The position numbers and the translations under genes are program-made. The notes beneath the pieces are model-generated. The model was not told the DNA's origin. It searched no databases and saw nothing but the letters and a program-made list of their open reading frames with translations. From NCBI GenBank assembly GCA_034189035.1, contig JAXHVA010000058.1:1-26047 (forward strand): a DNA stretch of 26,047 bases. The letters run 5' to 3'. The stretch is from JAUXFK01 sp034189035 (GTDB taxonomy: Bacteria > Desulfobacterota > UBA8473). Positions within the stretch are counted from its first letter, which is position 1, and each line of letters starts with the position of its first letter. This document shows positions 15,522 through 22,505 of the stretch, one piece after another.

Positions 15522-16918
15522 TTATCGGCATGAAGCACCCTGTTGCAGATTATGTGGCAACAGCAATGGCTGAGATATTTTACAGACATCTCACCCTCAA
15601 ATGTACAGCAGGCCAGGCCTTACAGGAAGCGAGAAGAAATTTCAAAGAGAGATACAAAGGGCGGTTTCAATGGGCCATTCCCGCTCTGTTCTCTCAGGAT
15701 GGCGACACATCAATAATCGACTGGACCGAAGACATGACCCCTATCGAACCCAGGAGGGAACCCTCAACAATACTCTATGGCAAGGTAAAACACCTTAAAG
15801 AGGGATTTGTAGGCAGGCGCCGTGAGGTACGGGAATGTATGAAGATATTAAGACAAGGCACTCCCCCTGCAATCTGCATAACCGGTGCAGGCGGAACAGG
15901 CAAGTCAACACTTGCAAGCAGGCTTACAGACAGGCTCCATAGGTCGGGCTTCATGGTTGTGCCCATATATGGCGAGGTCACCCCTGATTCATTCATCCAG
16001 CATACAATAAACAGCCTTGTAGGAGAAAAAGAGAGCGAGCGCATAAGCACCTTAAAGGAGTTGACCGATTACAACGATAGGATAACATATATCATATCCA
16101 ACATCATAGGAACCAAAGAGACAGTATTTCTCTTTGATAATTTTGAAGACAACCTGAAACAGTCCGCAAGGTTTCAGGAATTTAAAAACACCTATTGGGA
16201 GGAGCCGTTCAAAAGACTTCTGGATCAGCTTCCCCATACAGGCTCAAGGGCACTGATCACCTGCCGGTATACAATCCCCAACCTGTCAGGAGAACTTCTC
16301 TTACAGACACCCCTTAAAGAGATGATAGAAGCAGAGACCAAAAAGCTGATTGTGTTTAACGAAGATTATGCAGGTATTGGCTTAGACAGGATAAACGAGA
16401 TATACGAAACCATAGGAGGGAATCCAAAGGCCATAAAAGACCTGGGAAAGGTCATCGCTGAACAAGGCAATTGGGACAATATAAAGGCAGGCCTTGAAAA
16501 GGTGTCAAGGCAGATGCGGGAATTTACAATATTCAAAGAGCTGTACAACTTTTTAAGCGAACAAGAGAAGCAATTCTTCAGAAAAATATCCGTATATCAC
16601 GGGCCAATAGAGATCGATGCCATAACATATCAGGAGCCTGACACAAAAAAAGCAAAGGAGAACATACAGAGACTGATCGATTACGGTCTCCTCCAATGGT
16701 ATGAGGATCATATCTACAGCAAGGAATATTATGAGGTCCATCCCTTAAACAGGGGCCATATAGAAGAAGCATGGCAGACCAAAGGAGAGATGGAAACTGA
16801 GGAGATGGAAGCGGCGCACCAGAGGGCTGCACAATACTATCTCGGTTTTACAGGCAGGGGTTTAGACCTGGATAAACTTACCAGGGCGGTCCTTCACCTT
16901 GGCGCAGGTAAAGAATAA
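15518..16918 (+). CDS. C-terminal CHAT piece plus STAND-type P-loop NTPase (same broken gene)
   Basis: This frame continues the gene after the frameshift. Residues 1-65 complete the CHAT domain (MIIGMKHPVADYVAT..FYRHL..GQALQEARR..WAIPALF). An NB-ARC/STAND-like NTPase follows: Walker A GAGGTGKST at 123-131, Walker B VFLFDNFE at 203-210 and an arginine sensor in ALITCR at 245-250. Next comes a winged-helix-like segment (EQEKQFFRKISVYHGPIEIDAITYQ) and the start of a helical region. STAND proteins act as ligand-triggered oligomerising switches, which suggests that the NTPase and TPR parts control the CHAT protease. It ends at TAA 16916, but the same frame reopens immediately. The ATG at 15518 is internal to the fold and is probably not a natural start. 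Confidence 0.85.
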   Translation: MIIGMKHPVADYVATAMAEIFYRHLTLKCTAGQALQEARRNFKERYKGRFQWAIPALFSQDGDTSIIDWTEDMTPIEPRREPSTILYGKVKHLKEGFVGRRREVRECMKILRQGTPPAICITGAGGTGKSTLASRLTDRLHRSGFMVVPIYGEVTPDSFIQHTINSLVGEKESERISTLKELTDYNDRITYIISNIIGTKETVFLFDNFEDNLKQSARFQEFKNTYWEEPFKRLLDQLPHTGSRALITCRYTIPNLSGELLLQTPLKEMIEAETKKLIVFNEDYAGIGLDRINEIYETIGGNPKAIKDLGKVIAEQGNWDNIKAGLEKVSRQMREFTIFKELYNFLSEQEKQFFRKISVYHGPIEIDAITYQEPDTKKAKENIQRLIDYGLLQWYEDHIYSKEYYEVHPLNRGHIEEAWQTKGEMETEEMEAAHQRAAQYYLGFTGRGLDLDKLTRAVLHLGAGKE

Positions 16919-16957
16919 AACAAGCTGGCAGACACGGTCAACACCTATTCAAAACAG

Positions 16958-17392
16958 ATGATTTTACGTGGTTTCTGGGACGAGGGATTATATCTGAATC
17001 AACGGGTACTGGATGAGGAATCACAGATAGAAAAGAGGCTGCTGGGCACCACCTACAACAATATTGGCGGAAGCTATGACAATAAAGGCGAGTGGGACAA
17101 GGCGTTAGCGTATTATCTGAAGTCTGAGAAGATACGAATCGAGGTATGCGACCGAGCCGGGCTTGCCTACACATATTTTAATATAGGTGCGGTGTATTTA
17201 GAAAAGAATGATACGAAGAACGGAGAGGATAGCATTATCCTTGGAGTGTATATTGCTGTAACCCAAGGGATGAAACATGAACTTTCCCAGATGGAATGGG
17301 CTCTGGGACCGATAATTGAAAGAATCGGACAGGAAGCGTTTATTGAAAAAGGAAGGAGTCTTTGTAAAGCAAAAGGGCTTTCATCTTTGTAA
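16958..17392 (+). CDS. TPR C-terminal piece of the broken CHAT-NTPase gene
   Basis: It lies in exactly the same frame as the preceding piece. Between the TAA at 16916 and this ATG the frame reads NKLADTVNTYSKQ without interruption, so one nonsense change splits a continuous helical region. It holds two tetratricopeptide repeats, about residues 29-62 (YNNIGGSYDNKGEWDKALAYY) and 69-102 (YTYFNIGAVYLEKND), then the family's usual short closing helices. TPRs would be the sensor or partner-binding part of the STAND protein. Joining all three pieces with one added base gives about 909 codons. No ribosome binding site precedes ATG 16958, so independent translation is doubtful. Confidence 0.75.
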   Translation: MILRGFWDEGLYLNQRVLDEESQIEKRLLGTTYNNIGGSYDNKGEWDKALAYYLKSEKIRIEVCDRAGLAYTYFNIGAVYLEKNDTKNGEDSIILGVYIAVTQGMKHELSQMEWALGPIIERIGQEAFIEKGRSLCKAKGLSSL

Positions 17393-17407
17393 AGAAGGGG
17401 TTTTGGC

Positions 17408-17725
17408 ATGAAAGGATCTAAAGGGTTTTCTTTGTCTTCTTATTTTGACGAGTTGAACAAGAAGCAAGACCATAAAGAACAAAGGGTATCAGAGGGGCAG
17501 TCATTAACGGCTGTATCTTCTATAGAGGTGTTGAAGGGCCTGAAGGGGGCCCCAGGCTACAGCCTGCCTCTTGCTGCGCTTGCAAGGGCTGTCAATATGA
17601 AGATAGGTCCGTGTCAGGATATTTGTGACCGGCTTCAAGGGGAAGGTTTGATCGACATAGAACCGGATCAGGCAACAGGGAATGACCTGATCAAGATAAC
17701 GGACAAAGGGATGGGTCTGATATGA
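17408..17725 (+). CDS. Winged-helix DNA-binding protein, hypothetical
   Basis: A 105-residue protein with a charged, probably disordered N-terminus (1-36). The C-terminal winged-helix fold comprises helix 1 IEVLKGLKGAPG, helix 2 LPLAALARAVNM, recognition helix KIGPCQDICDRLQGEGLI, and a wing ending LIKITDKGMGLI. The arrangement resembles MarR/small archaeal-type regulators. GAAGGGG lies 8 bp before the ATG. It starts 15 bp after the TPR stop and overlaps the following gene by ATGA, so it belongs to the CHAT operon. It may regulate the locus, or act as an adaptor using the winged helix for protein contacts. No exact family is recognised. Confidence 0.75.
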   Translation: MKGSKGFSLSSYFDELNKKQDHKEQRVSEGQSLTAVSSIEVLKGLKGAPGYSLPLAALARAVNMKIGPCQDICDRLQGEGLIDIEPDQATGNDLIKITDKGMGLI

Positions 17726-18360
17726 CATCTGCATATTTGATCGCTGTTTTCTTGAGCCTTTTGGTTGCAGTGGCCGAGCTGTTGTCAAAATTTAAGGATG
17801 AGCCATTTAAGATCATCGGAAAGAACTTTTTTGCCTGGGTCTATATACTCTTTAATGTCATGATCGGGACCGTCTCTCTTTACCTCATTACCAGGACAAA
17901 TCTTTTTGGGACAACAGAATACGACTTTATAAAAGCAGCCTTTACTGCAGGCCTGGGGTCTACAGTCTTCATGAGGTCCAAGTTCTTTAAGACCCAGATC
18001 AACGGCAAGGACATAGCGATCGGTCCTGAGTTTATTATCAATGTATTTCTTGAGACCCTAGAGACGATGATTGACAGAGACAGGGCCCTTGAAAGGAAAA
18101 ACCTTGTTGAAAAACATATGTCCGATATCGACTTCAGTACTGCAAAGGACTATGTTATTGCGACAATCCTCGCTTCCAGCCAGACACATAGCCAGGAAAG
18201 TACAAAAGAAATAATGGAAGAGGCGGATAAGATTGAAAGATCCCCTGTGAGTGATACAGATAAAAGCTATGCCCTTGGTTATCTCATCATGGATTATATG
18301 GGTGAACGATTCTTGAAAGAGATGTTCAAGAATAATAGTGAAAGATTTAAGTCATCATAA
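17722..18360 (+). CDS. Integral membrane protein with cytoplasmic tail, hypothetical
   Basis: A 212-residue protein. It has transmembrane segments at about 5-21 (YLIAVFLSLLVAVAELL) and 36-57 (FFAWVYILFNVMIGTVSLYLI) and a possible third, weaker one near 69-84. A long soluble C-terminal tail (90-212) follows, rich in Glu/Lys helices such as LETLETMIDRDRALERKN. I recognise no family. It overlaps the winged-helix gene by 4 bp and the next gene starts at most 13 bp after its stop, so the three are co-translated. A membrane partner beside a CHAT/STAND protein could be an effector or the anchor of a complex; the sequence does not decide. Confidence 0.72.
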   Translation: MTSAYLIAVFLSLLVAVAELLSKFKDEPFKIIGKNFFAWVYILFNVMIGTVSLYLITRTNLFGTTEYDFIKAAFTAGLGSTVFMRSKFFKTQINGKDIAIGPEFIINVFLETLETMIDRDRALERKNLVEKHMSDIDFSTAKDYVIATILASSQTHSQESTKEIMEEADKIERSPVSDTDKSYALGYLIMDYMGERFLKEMFKNNSERFKSS

Positions 18361-18373
18361 GGATAAATTATTC

Positions 18374-19375
18374 ATGATATTGAGGTCAGTCATATATTGG
18401 ACATTGTTCCTCTGCTCTTTTTTATCTTTCATTGTACTCGGTTTTCAGGATATTCAAGCAGGAGATATAGAAGAGGGGATACACACGGGACAGATTATAC
18501 GCAATGAAAGACGGATCGGTCCCTTTAAACTAAATGGAAGGGAGTTTACACTCATCCTTAAACTCATGAAATGTCAAGGTGCCTCAAATTCCTTTGATGA
18601 GACAGCCGAGTCATTCTCAATTGTGGATACAAAAGGAGAGCTTCATTATGAGAAATCGTTCGATATTGAATATGGAAATGGGGGCTTTACTGAGAGCATA
18701 AGCATATGGGCATATGCACTTGAAGGTTCGGACAGAAAGGTCTTCCACTATGAATCAGGGAAGTTGAAAGAAGATCTCTTAAAAGGGGGCAGGATTGAGG
18801 GACTGATTCTATACTACAGCGTAGTTCCAAGCGCACCTTTATCAGGGATTTCATGCCAGGTATTTGCATTGAAAGAGCAGTGTCTGGTTCCCCTGTTTAC
18901 TCCCTTAACTGTTTATGGACAGATTTATGAACTGCCGCATGGAAGCAATCCGGATGCACGGATACTTTTTGATGAAGATACCATGAGCTTCGGGGTTTGG
19001 ACAGGATGGTTCGAGGTTGTCGTTCCGGTTAAGGTATTTGATGGGTTAAAAGTAGAGCCTCTGCACCATAATCTGACTTTTGGTTACGATGCATTCGATG
19101 TGAAGGTAAGAAGAAGGGCTTCAAAAAAAGAGACCTTTGTAAGGCTCTTTGACTCTCCAAAGAGGTCTTCCATACCGCGAAATGTGATTATAAAGAAGGA
19201 TACAAAAGTGGAGTTTTTATGGGCATATGCAAGGGCATCAATTCAATCAGGTGGTACTGAAAGTTCAATTTCCACAGATGAAATGCCCTGGTTGAGGGTA
19301 CGAATTGACAAGAACGAGGGGTTTGTCAAAGATGCACAAGACCTTATGGCATTGGGGGTGCAGCCGGCGGGCTAG
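18374..19375 (+). CDS. Exported protein with C-terminal SH3-like domain, hypothetical
   Basis: A 333-residue protein. The N-terminus MILRSVIYWTLFLCSFLSFIVLG is a signal peptide or anchor, followed by a mostly beta-strand body with no family I know. The last ~79 residues (about 255-333: FVRLFDSPKRSSIPRNVIIK, later WLRVRIDKNEGFVKDAQDL) look like a bacterial SH3 (SH3b) domain, often used to bind peptidoglycan. I choose ATG 18374 because AAGGATA precedes it and the signal peptide then begins at residue 1; a GTG at 18338 in the same frame would add 12 polar residues and overlap the upstream gene by 23 bp. It ends the operon. It probably works at the cell envelope with the preceding membrane protein. 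Confidence 0.72.
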   Translation: MILRSVIYWTLFLCSFLSFIVLGFQDIQAGDIEEGIHTGQIIRNERRIGPFKLNGREFTLILKLMKCQGASNSFDETAESFSIVDTKGELHYEKSFDIEYGNGGFTESISIWAYALEGSDRKVFHYESGKLKEDLLKGGRIEGLILYYSVVPSAPLSGISCQVFALKEQCLVPLFTPLTVYGQIYELPHGSNPDARILFDEDTMSFGVWTGWFEVVVPVKVFDGLKVEPLHHNLTFGYDAFDVKVRRRASKKETFVRLFDSPKRSSIPRNVIIKKDTKVEFLWAYARASIQSGGTESSISTDEMPWLRVRIDKNEGFVKDAQDLMALGVQPAG

Positions 19376-19499
19376 AATATATGGACACTCTATTCGTGTT
19401 GTGGAGACGAGCTTTGAATTTTGCTTCCACTGCAATATGTCATTCAGTGCTTCTTGCGCATCATAAACGTCATTATCAATAAAAAAAGGAGGGAAGTGT

Positions 19500-19805
19500 A
19501 TGATTGATTTAGCAGGTTTTTTTGTTGCAGCAATCTTTTTATTCAACGGGATTCCCCATTTTATCCAGGGGATATGCGGCAAGACTCATATGACTCCATT
19601 CGCACGAGAGTCACGTCCTTTGACCAATGTAATATGGGGATTGATTAACTTCGCTATTGGAGATCTGATACTCCACTTTTCCATAACCGGACCGTGGGAA
19701 TGCCCTCAGATAATAGCTTTCTGGGCCGGAGCAATCGTGATATCTGTTTATCTCTCCATCTTCTGGAGCAACCCCGATGCAAGACTCCCATGGCATAAAG
19801 ATTAA
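19500..19805 (+). CDS. Small three-TM membrane protein, hypothetical
   Basis: A 101-residue hydrophobic protein with transmembrane segments at about 4-22 (LAGFFVAAIFLFNGIPHFI), 43-62 and 70-89, and a short polar C-terminus (NPDARLPWHKD). The conserved-looking FNGIPHFIQGICG segment, with a histidine inside the first membrane helix, suggests a defined family, but I cannot name it. A strong AGGAGGGAAG site lies just upstream of the ATG, which supports expression. It is separated from the SH3-like gene by about 125 bp without features and is probably a separate unit. Confidence 0.7.
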   Translation: MIDLAGFFVAAIFLFNGIPHFIQGICGKTHMTPFARESRPLTNVIWGLINFAIGDLILHFSITGPWECPQIIAFWAGAIVISVYLSIFWSNPDARLPWHKD

Positions 19806-19893
19806 AGAGTTGATGAAATGGGTTCGAAGATTCAAGGGGTCAAGAATTCGAGGGCACTAAGGTTCAAGTGAACGGAACTTAAGCACTATGAGT

Positions 19894-20103
19894 GACCACA
19901 GCAATAGCGGTCAAATTATAACCCATGCAAAACTCGAGCCCTAGTGAGCATAAAGAAAGAACAGTATTTATCTTTTTAATTAACGGTTATGAATTATCTG
20001 GTCATACACATAACCATTAAGCAACTCTTCTTTTCTTTCTTAACGCTCACTACACCTCTCAAACAGTTGCACGCGTTATAATTTGACCGCTATTGCTGTG
20101 GTC
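19894..20103. repeat. MITE-like hairpin element, copy 4 (end-type B)
   Basis: A 210-bp element with 29-bp perfect terminal inverted repeats, GACCACAGCAATAGCGGTCA and on through AATTATAAC. The inner arms AGTGAGC..AAAGAAAGAA match copies 1 and 3. After the right end the sequence GATTTTTTGCTGGAGGGAAG matches, inverted, the extension beside copy 3. The element fills the gap between two convergent genes, where its hairpin could serve both as a terminator. No coding sequence lies in the remaining bases 19806-19893 and 20104-20129. Confidence 0.85.
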
Positions 20104-20129
20104 GATTTTTTGCTGGAGGGAAGTCAATA

Positions 20130-20537
20130 TTATTCTAAAACAATACCTACGGCAGTCCCTTTTGCTACGAGTTTCGCATTAGGGTCTCTGACTTCTACTT
20201 CTATGATTCTTGTTCGGCGTCCATTGTGAATCACGCCGGCCTCAGCGACCAATTCTTGATCCAGATTGGGAGAAGAGAGAAAATTCACACTGAATTGGCC
20301 TCCGACACATGGACCCAAGGTCATTGCTGCGGTTCCACATGTATGATCCGCTAATGAGAGAATCGCTCCGCCATGAGGAGAATTTGAAGGGTTTAAGAGT
20401 TCTTCTTTTATCTTCATAGAGATGCGGGCTCTTCCTTTGGAGACTTCGATGACTTCTAATCCAAGGTGCCTCGCATAACTGGAGTTATGACTCATTTCAG
20501 CGATTGAATCTAGATCAACAGGTGCACTATTTTTCAT
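20130..20537 (-). CDS. PaaI-like hotdog-fold acyl-CoA thioesterase
   Basis: This hotdog-fold thioesterase of the PaaI/YdiI group hydrolyses acyl- or aroyl-CoA. The family core is clear: MKIKEELLNPSNSPHGGAIL with the PHGG turn, then LADHTCGTAA carrying the catalytic acidic residue on the long hotdog helix, and later VEVRDPNAKLVAKGTA. Length is 135 residues from ATG 20537, which I prefer to a TTG 21 bp upstream because AAGGAAGATAAA fits as its ribosome binding site and it starts 1 nt after the nadB stop. That spacing makes it translationally coupled to nadB. The natural substrate is unknown, and a direct link to NAD synthesis is not evident. Confidence 0.88.
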   Translation of the reverse strand: MKNSAPVDLDSIAEMSHNSSYARHLGLEVIEVSKGRARISMKIKEELLNPSNSPHGGAILSLADHTCGTAAMTLGPCVGGQFSVNFLSSPNLDQELVAEAGVIHNGRRTRIIEVEVRDPNAKLVAKGTAVGIVLE

Positions 20538-20538
20538 T

Positions 20539-22161
20539 TTATCTTCCTTTTCGATCAATAATCGTGTCTTTCTTAAATTGTATATCGTCTTTTTCAGGAT
20601 AATCCTTGTTAAAATGCAAACCCCTGCTTTCCTTTCTCATAAGGGCAGAGTCGATAATGAGTTTCGCTACTACAGCGATGTTTCTCAGCTCAATCAGGTC
20701 GCTCGTTACAGTAAAGTTCCAGTAGTATTCTGTTATCTCTTCCTGGAGCAGTTCGATCCTCCTTTTGGCACGGGTGAGGCGCTTATTCGATCTTACAATC
20801 CCTACATAATTCCACATGAGCCTTCGAATCTCATCCCAGTTTTGGGAGACAACCACAGATTCATCGCTATCCGTAGTACCACTTGAATCCCATTGTGGAA
20901 CCTGAGGAGGTGCATGACCTTCTTCCTTTATGTATTTAATACTCTTTATAGATGCATTATGGCTGAATATCAATGCCTCTAAAAGGGAGTTGCTTGCCAG
21001 TCTATTTGCCCCATGCAGACCTGTAAATGATACCTCTCCGCATGCATAGAGCCTTTTGATGCTTGTCTCCCCATTTCTATCCGTTAATGCCCCGCCACAT
21101 ATATAATGGGCAGCGGGGACAACAGGGATCGGCACTTTCGTCATATCAATCCCATAGGAGAGGCATCTTTTGTATATATTTGGGAATCTACCTTTGATAA
21201 AATCAGGCTTTCTATGTGTAATATCCAATAACACATAGTCTTTCCCACTCTTTTTCAATTCATTGTCTATTGCCCTGGCAACAGTATCACGAGGGGCCAG
21301 ATCCCCTAACGGATGGTAGCTCTTCATAAAGGGAGTGTTGTCCTGTAATTTCAGGATAGCCCCTTCTCCTCGAATCGCTTCGGATATTAAAAAGGACTTT
21401 GCATCAGGGTGATAGAGACAGGTAGGATGGAACTGGATGAACTCCATATTGGCTATTCTCGCACCTGCCCTGTATGCCATGGCAATTCCGTCACCTGTAG
21501 CAATATCAGGGTTGCTTGTAATGAGGTAGACCTTGCCTGCCCCCCCTGTTGCAAGAATAGTTACTTTTGAAACAAACGTATGGATACAATTCTCCTTGAT
21601 ATCGAGGACATATGCTCCCCAGCATGTATCCTCTCTGTCTGAGCCGAACCTCCCCCACTTATTGATCTTCGATTGGATAATGAGATCGATCGCAATCATA
21701 TCCTCATATATTGTGATATTCTTGTTCTCTCCTATCTTATCTATCAATGCCTTTTCAACGGATTGTCCTGTAAAATCAGAAGCATGGACGATTCTTCTCA
21801 TCGAATGACCGCCCTCTTTACCAAGATCATACTCAGAAGCGCTGTCAAGTTGATTCCTTGTAAACTTTACACCCCATTGTTCGAGTTCCTTTATTCTATT
21901 GGGGCCATTTTCTACAACGAGCCTTACTATGTCCTCATGGCAAAGCCCATCGCCTGCCTTTGTTGTATCTTTTATATGTAAATCAAAGGTGTCATCCGCA
22001 CTCAAGACTGAGGCAATCCCCCCCTGGGCATAGTTTGTATTTGATTCAACCATGTCTTTTTTTGTAACGATTGCTACTGTCCCATACTCTGAGACCCTGA
22101 GGGCAAAGGTCAATCCTGCGATTCCACTCCCGATTACCAAAAAGTCAGTCCTTATTTCCAA
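20539..22161 (-). CDS. nadB: L-aspartate oxidase
   Basis: This flavoprotein starts de novo NAD synthesis by oxidising L-aspartate to iminoaspartate, with oxygen or, in anaerobes, fumarate as acceptor. It is 540 residues. The FAD dinucleotide-binding GSGIAG is at 11-16. Other landmarks of the succinate dehydrogenase/NadB family are NTNYAQGGIASV, EGGHSMRRIVHASDFTG, MEFIQFHPT, RGEGAIL, APRDTVARAID, HYICGGALTD and GLHGANRLASNSLLEAL. HYICGG favours NadB over SdhA/FrdA. The start is TTG with GAGGTAAG just upstream. nadA and nadC are not in the window; the downstream partner is a thioesterase gene. The call is secure. Confidence 0.95.
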   Translation of the reverse strand: MEIRTDFLVIGSGIAGLTFALRVSEYGTVAIVTKKDMVESNTNYAQGGIASVLSADDTFDLHIKDTTKAGDGLCHEDIVRLVVENGPNRIKELEQWGVKFTRNQLDSASEYDLGKEGGHSMRRIVHASDFTGQSVEKALIDKIGENKNITIYEDMIAIDLIIQSKINKWGRFGSDREDTCWGAYVLDIKENCIHTFVSKVTILATGGAGKVYLITSNPDIATGDGIAMAYRAGARIANMEFIQFHPTCLYHPDAKSFLISEAIRGEGAILKLQDNTPFMKSYHPLGDLAPRDTVARAIDNELKKSGKDYVLLDITHRKPDFIKGRFPNIYKRCLSYGIDMTKVPIPVVPAAHYICGGALTDRNGETSIKRLYACGEVSFTGLHGANRLASNSLLEALIFSHNASIKSIKYIKEEGHAPPQVPQWDSSGTTDSDESVVVSQNWDEIRRLMWNYVGIVRSNKRLTRAKRRIELLQEEITEYYWNFTVTSDLIELRNIAVVAKLIIDSALMRKESRGLHFNKDYPEKDDIQFKKDTIIDRKGR

Positions 22162-22210
22162 TGGTCTTACCTCGATTCTAGATTTATTTAAGAGATAAGG
22201 TTATCCCCTT

Positions 22211-22318
22211 TCTTTCTTAACGCTCACATAGACGCTCAAACAACTACACGCATTAAAATTTGACTGCTGCTTCTTGTCTGCTGATATCTTTTTATTTCAT
22301 AGAGCTAAACTGTTACTA
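22211..22318. repeat. MITE-like hairpin element, right half only (end-type A)
   Basis: From CTTTCTTAACGCTCACATAG to GAGCTAAACTGTTAC this matches the right half of copy 1 (350-616). The left half and its GTAACAGT end are missing, so the element is truncated just upstream of nadB. A second fragment at about 22337-22372 (CTGTGACCGATTTTTTGCTG) matches the tail beside copy 4. The remaining bases up to 22505 are AT-rich with no defensible promoter. Confidence 0.65.
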
Positions 22319-22505
22319 AAGATGTTATTGACTTCGCTGTGACCGATTTTTTGCTGATGGAAGCCAATTTTTATTATTTATTATATAATCATATCAAAGT
22401 CAAGTATGAAGCTTCCTAAAATTACCTTGATATTATTGTAATTTTCCGCTATTAATAATGAAAGATTTTGATATTGTTTCATAATATTATGATTGAACTT
22501 ATACT

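Noticed and set aside
15480..15525. Programmed -1 frameshifting to join the CHAT pieces
   Set aside because: The bases around the shift (GGGTTGCCAAC) are not an X-XXY-YYZ slippery heptamer, no stimulatory hairpin is obvious, and a second lesion (TAA at 16916) would remain.
22441..22505. Promoter before the cysteine desulfurase gene (TTGATA with TATTAT/TATGAT)
   Set aside because: The spacing between the boxes is 11-14 bp, too short for a sigma-70 promoter.
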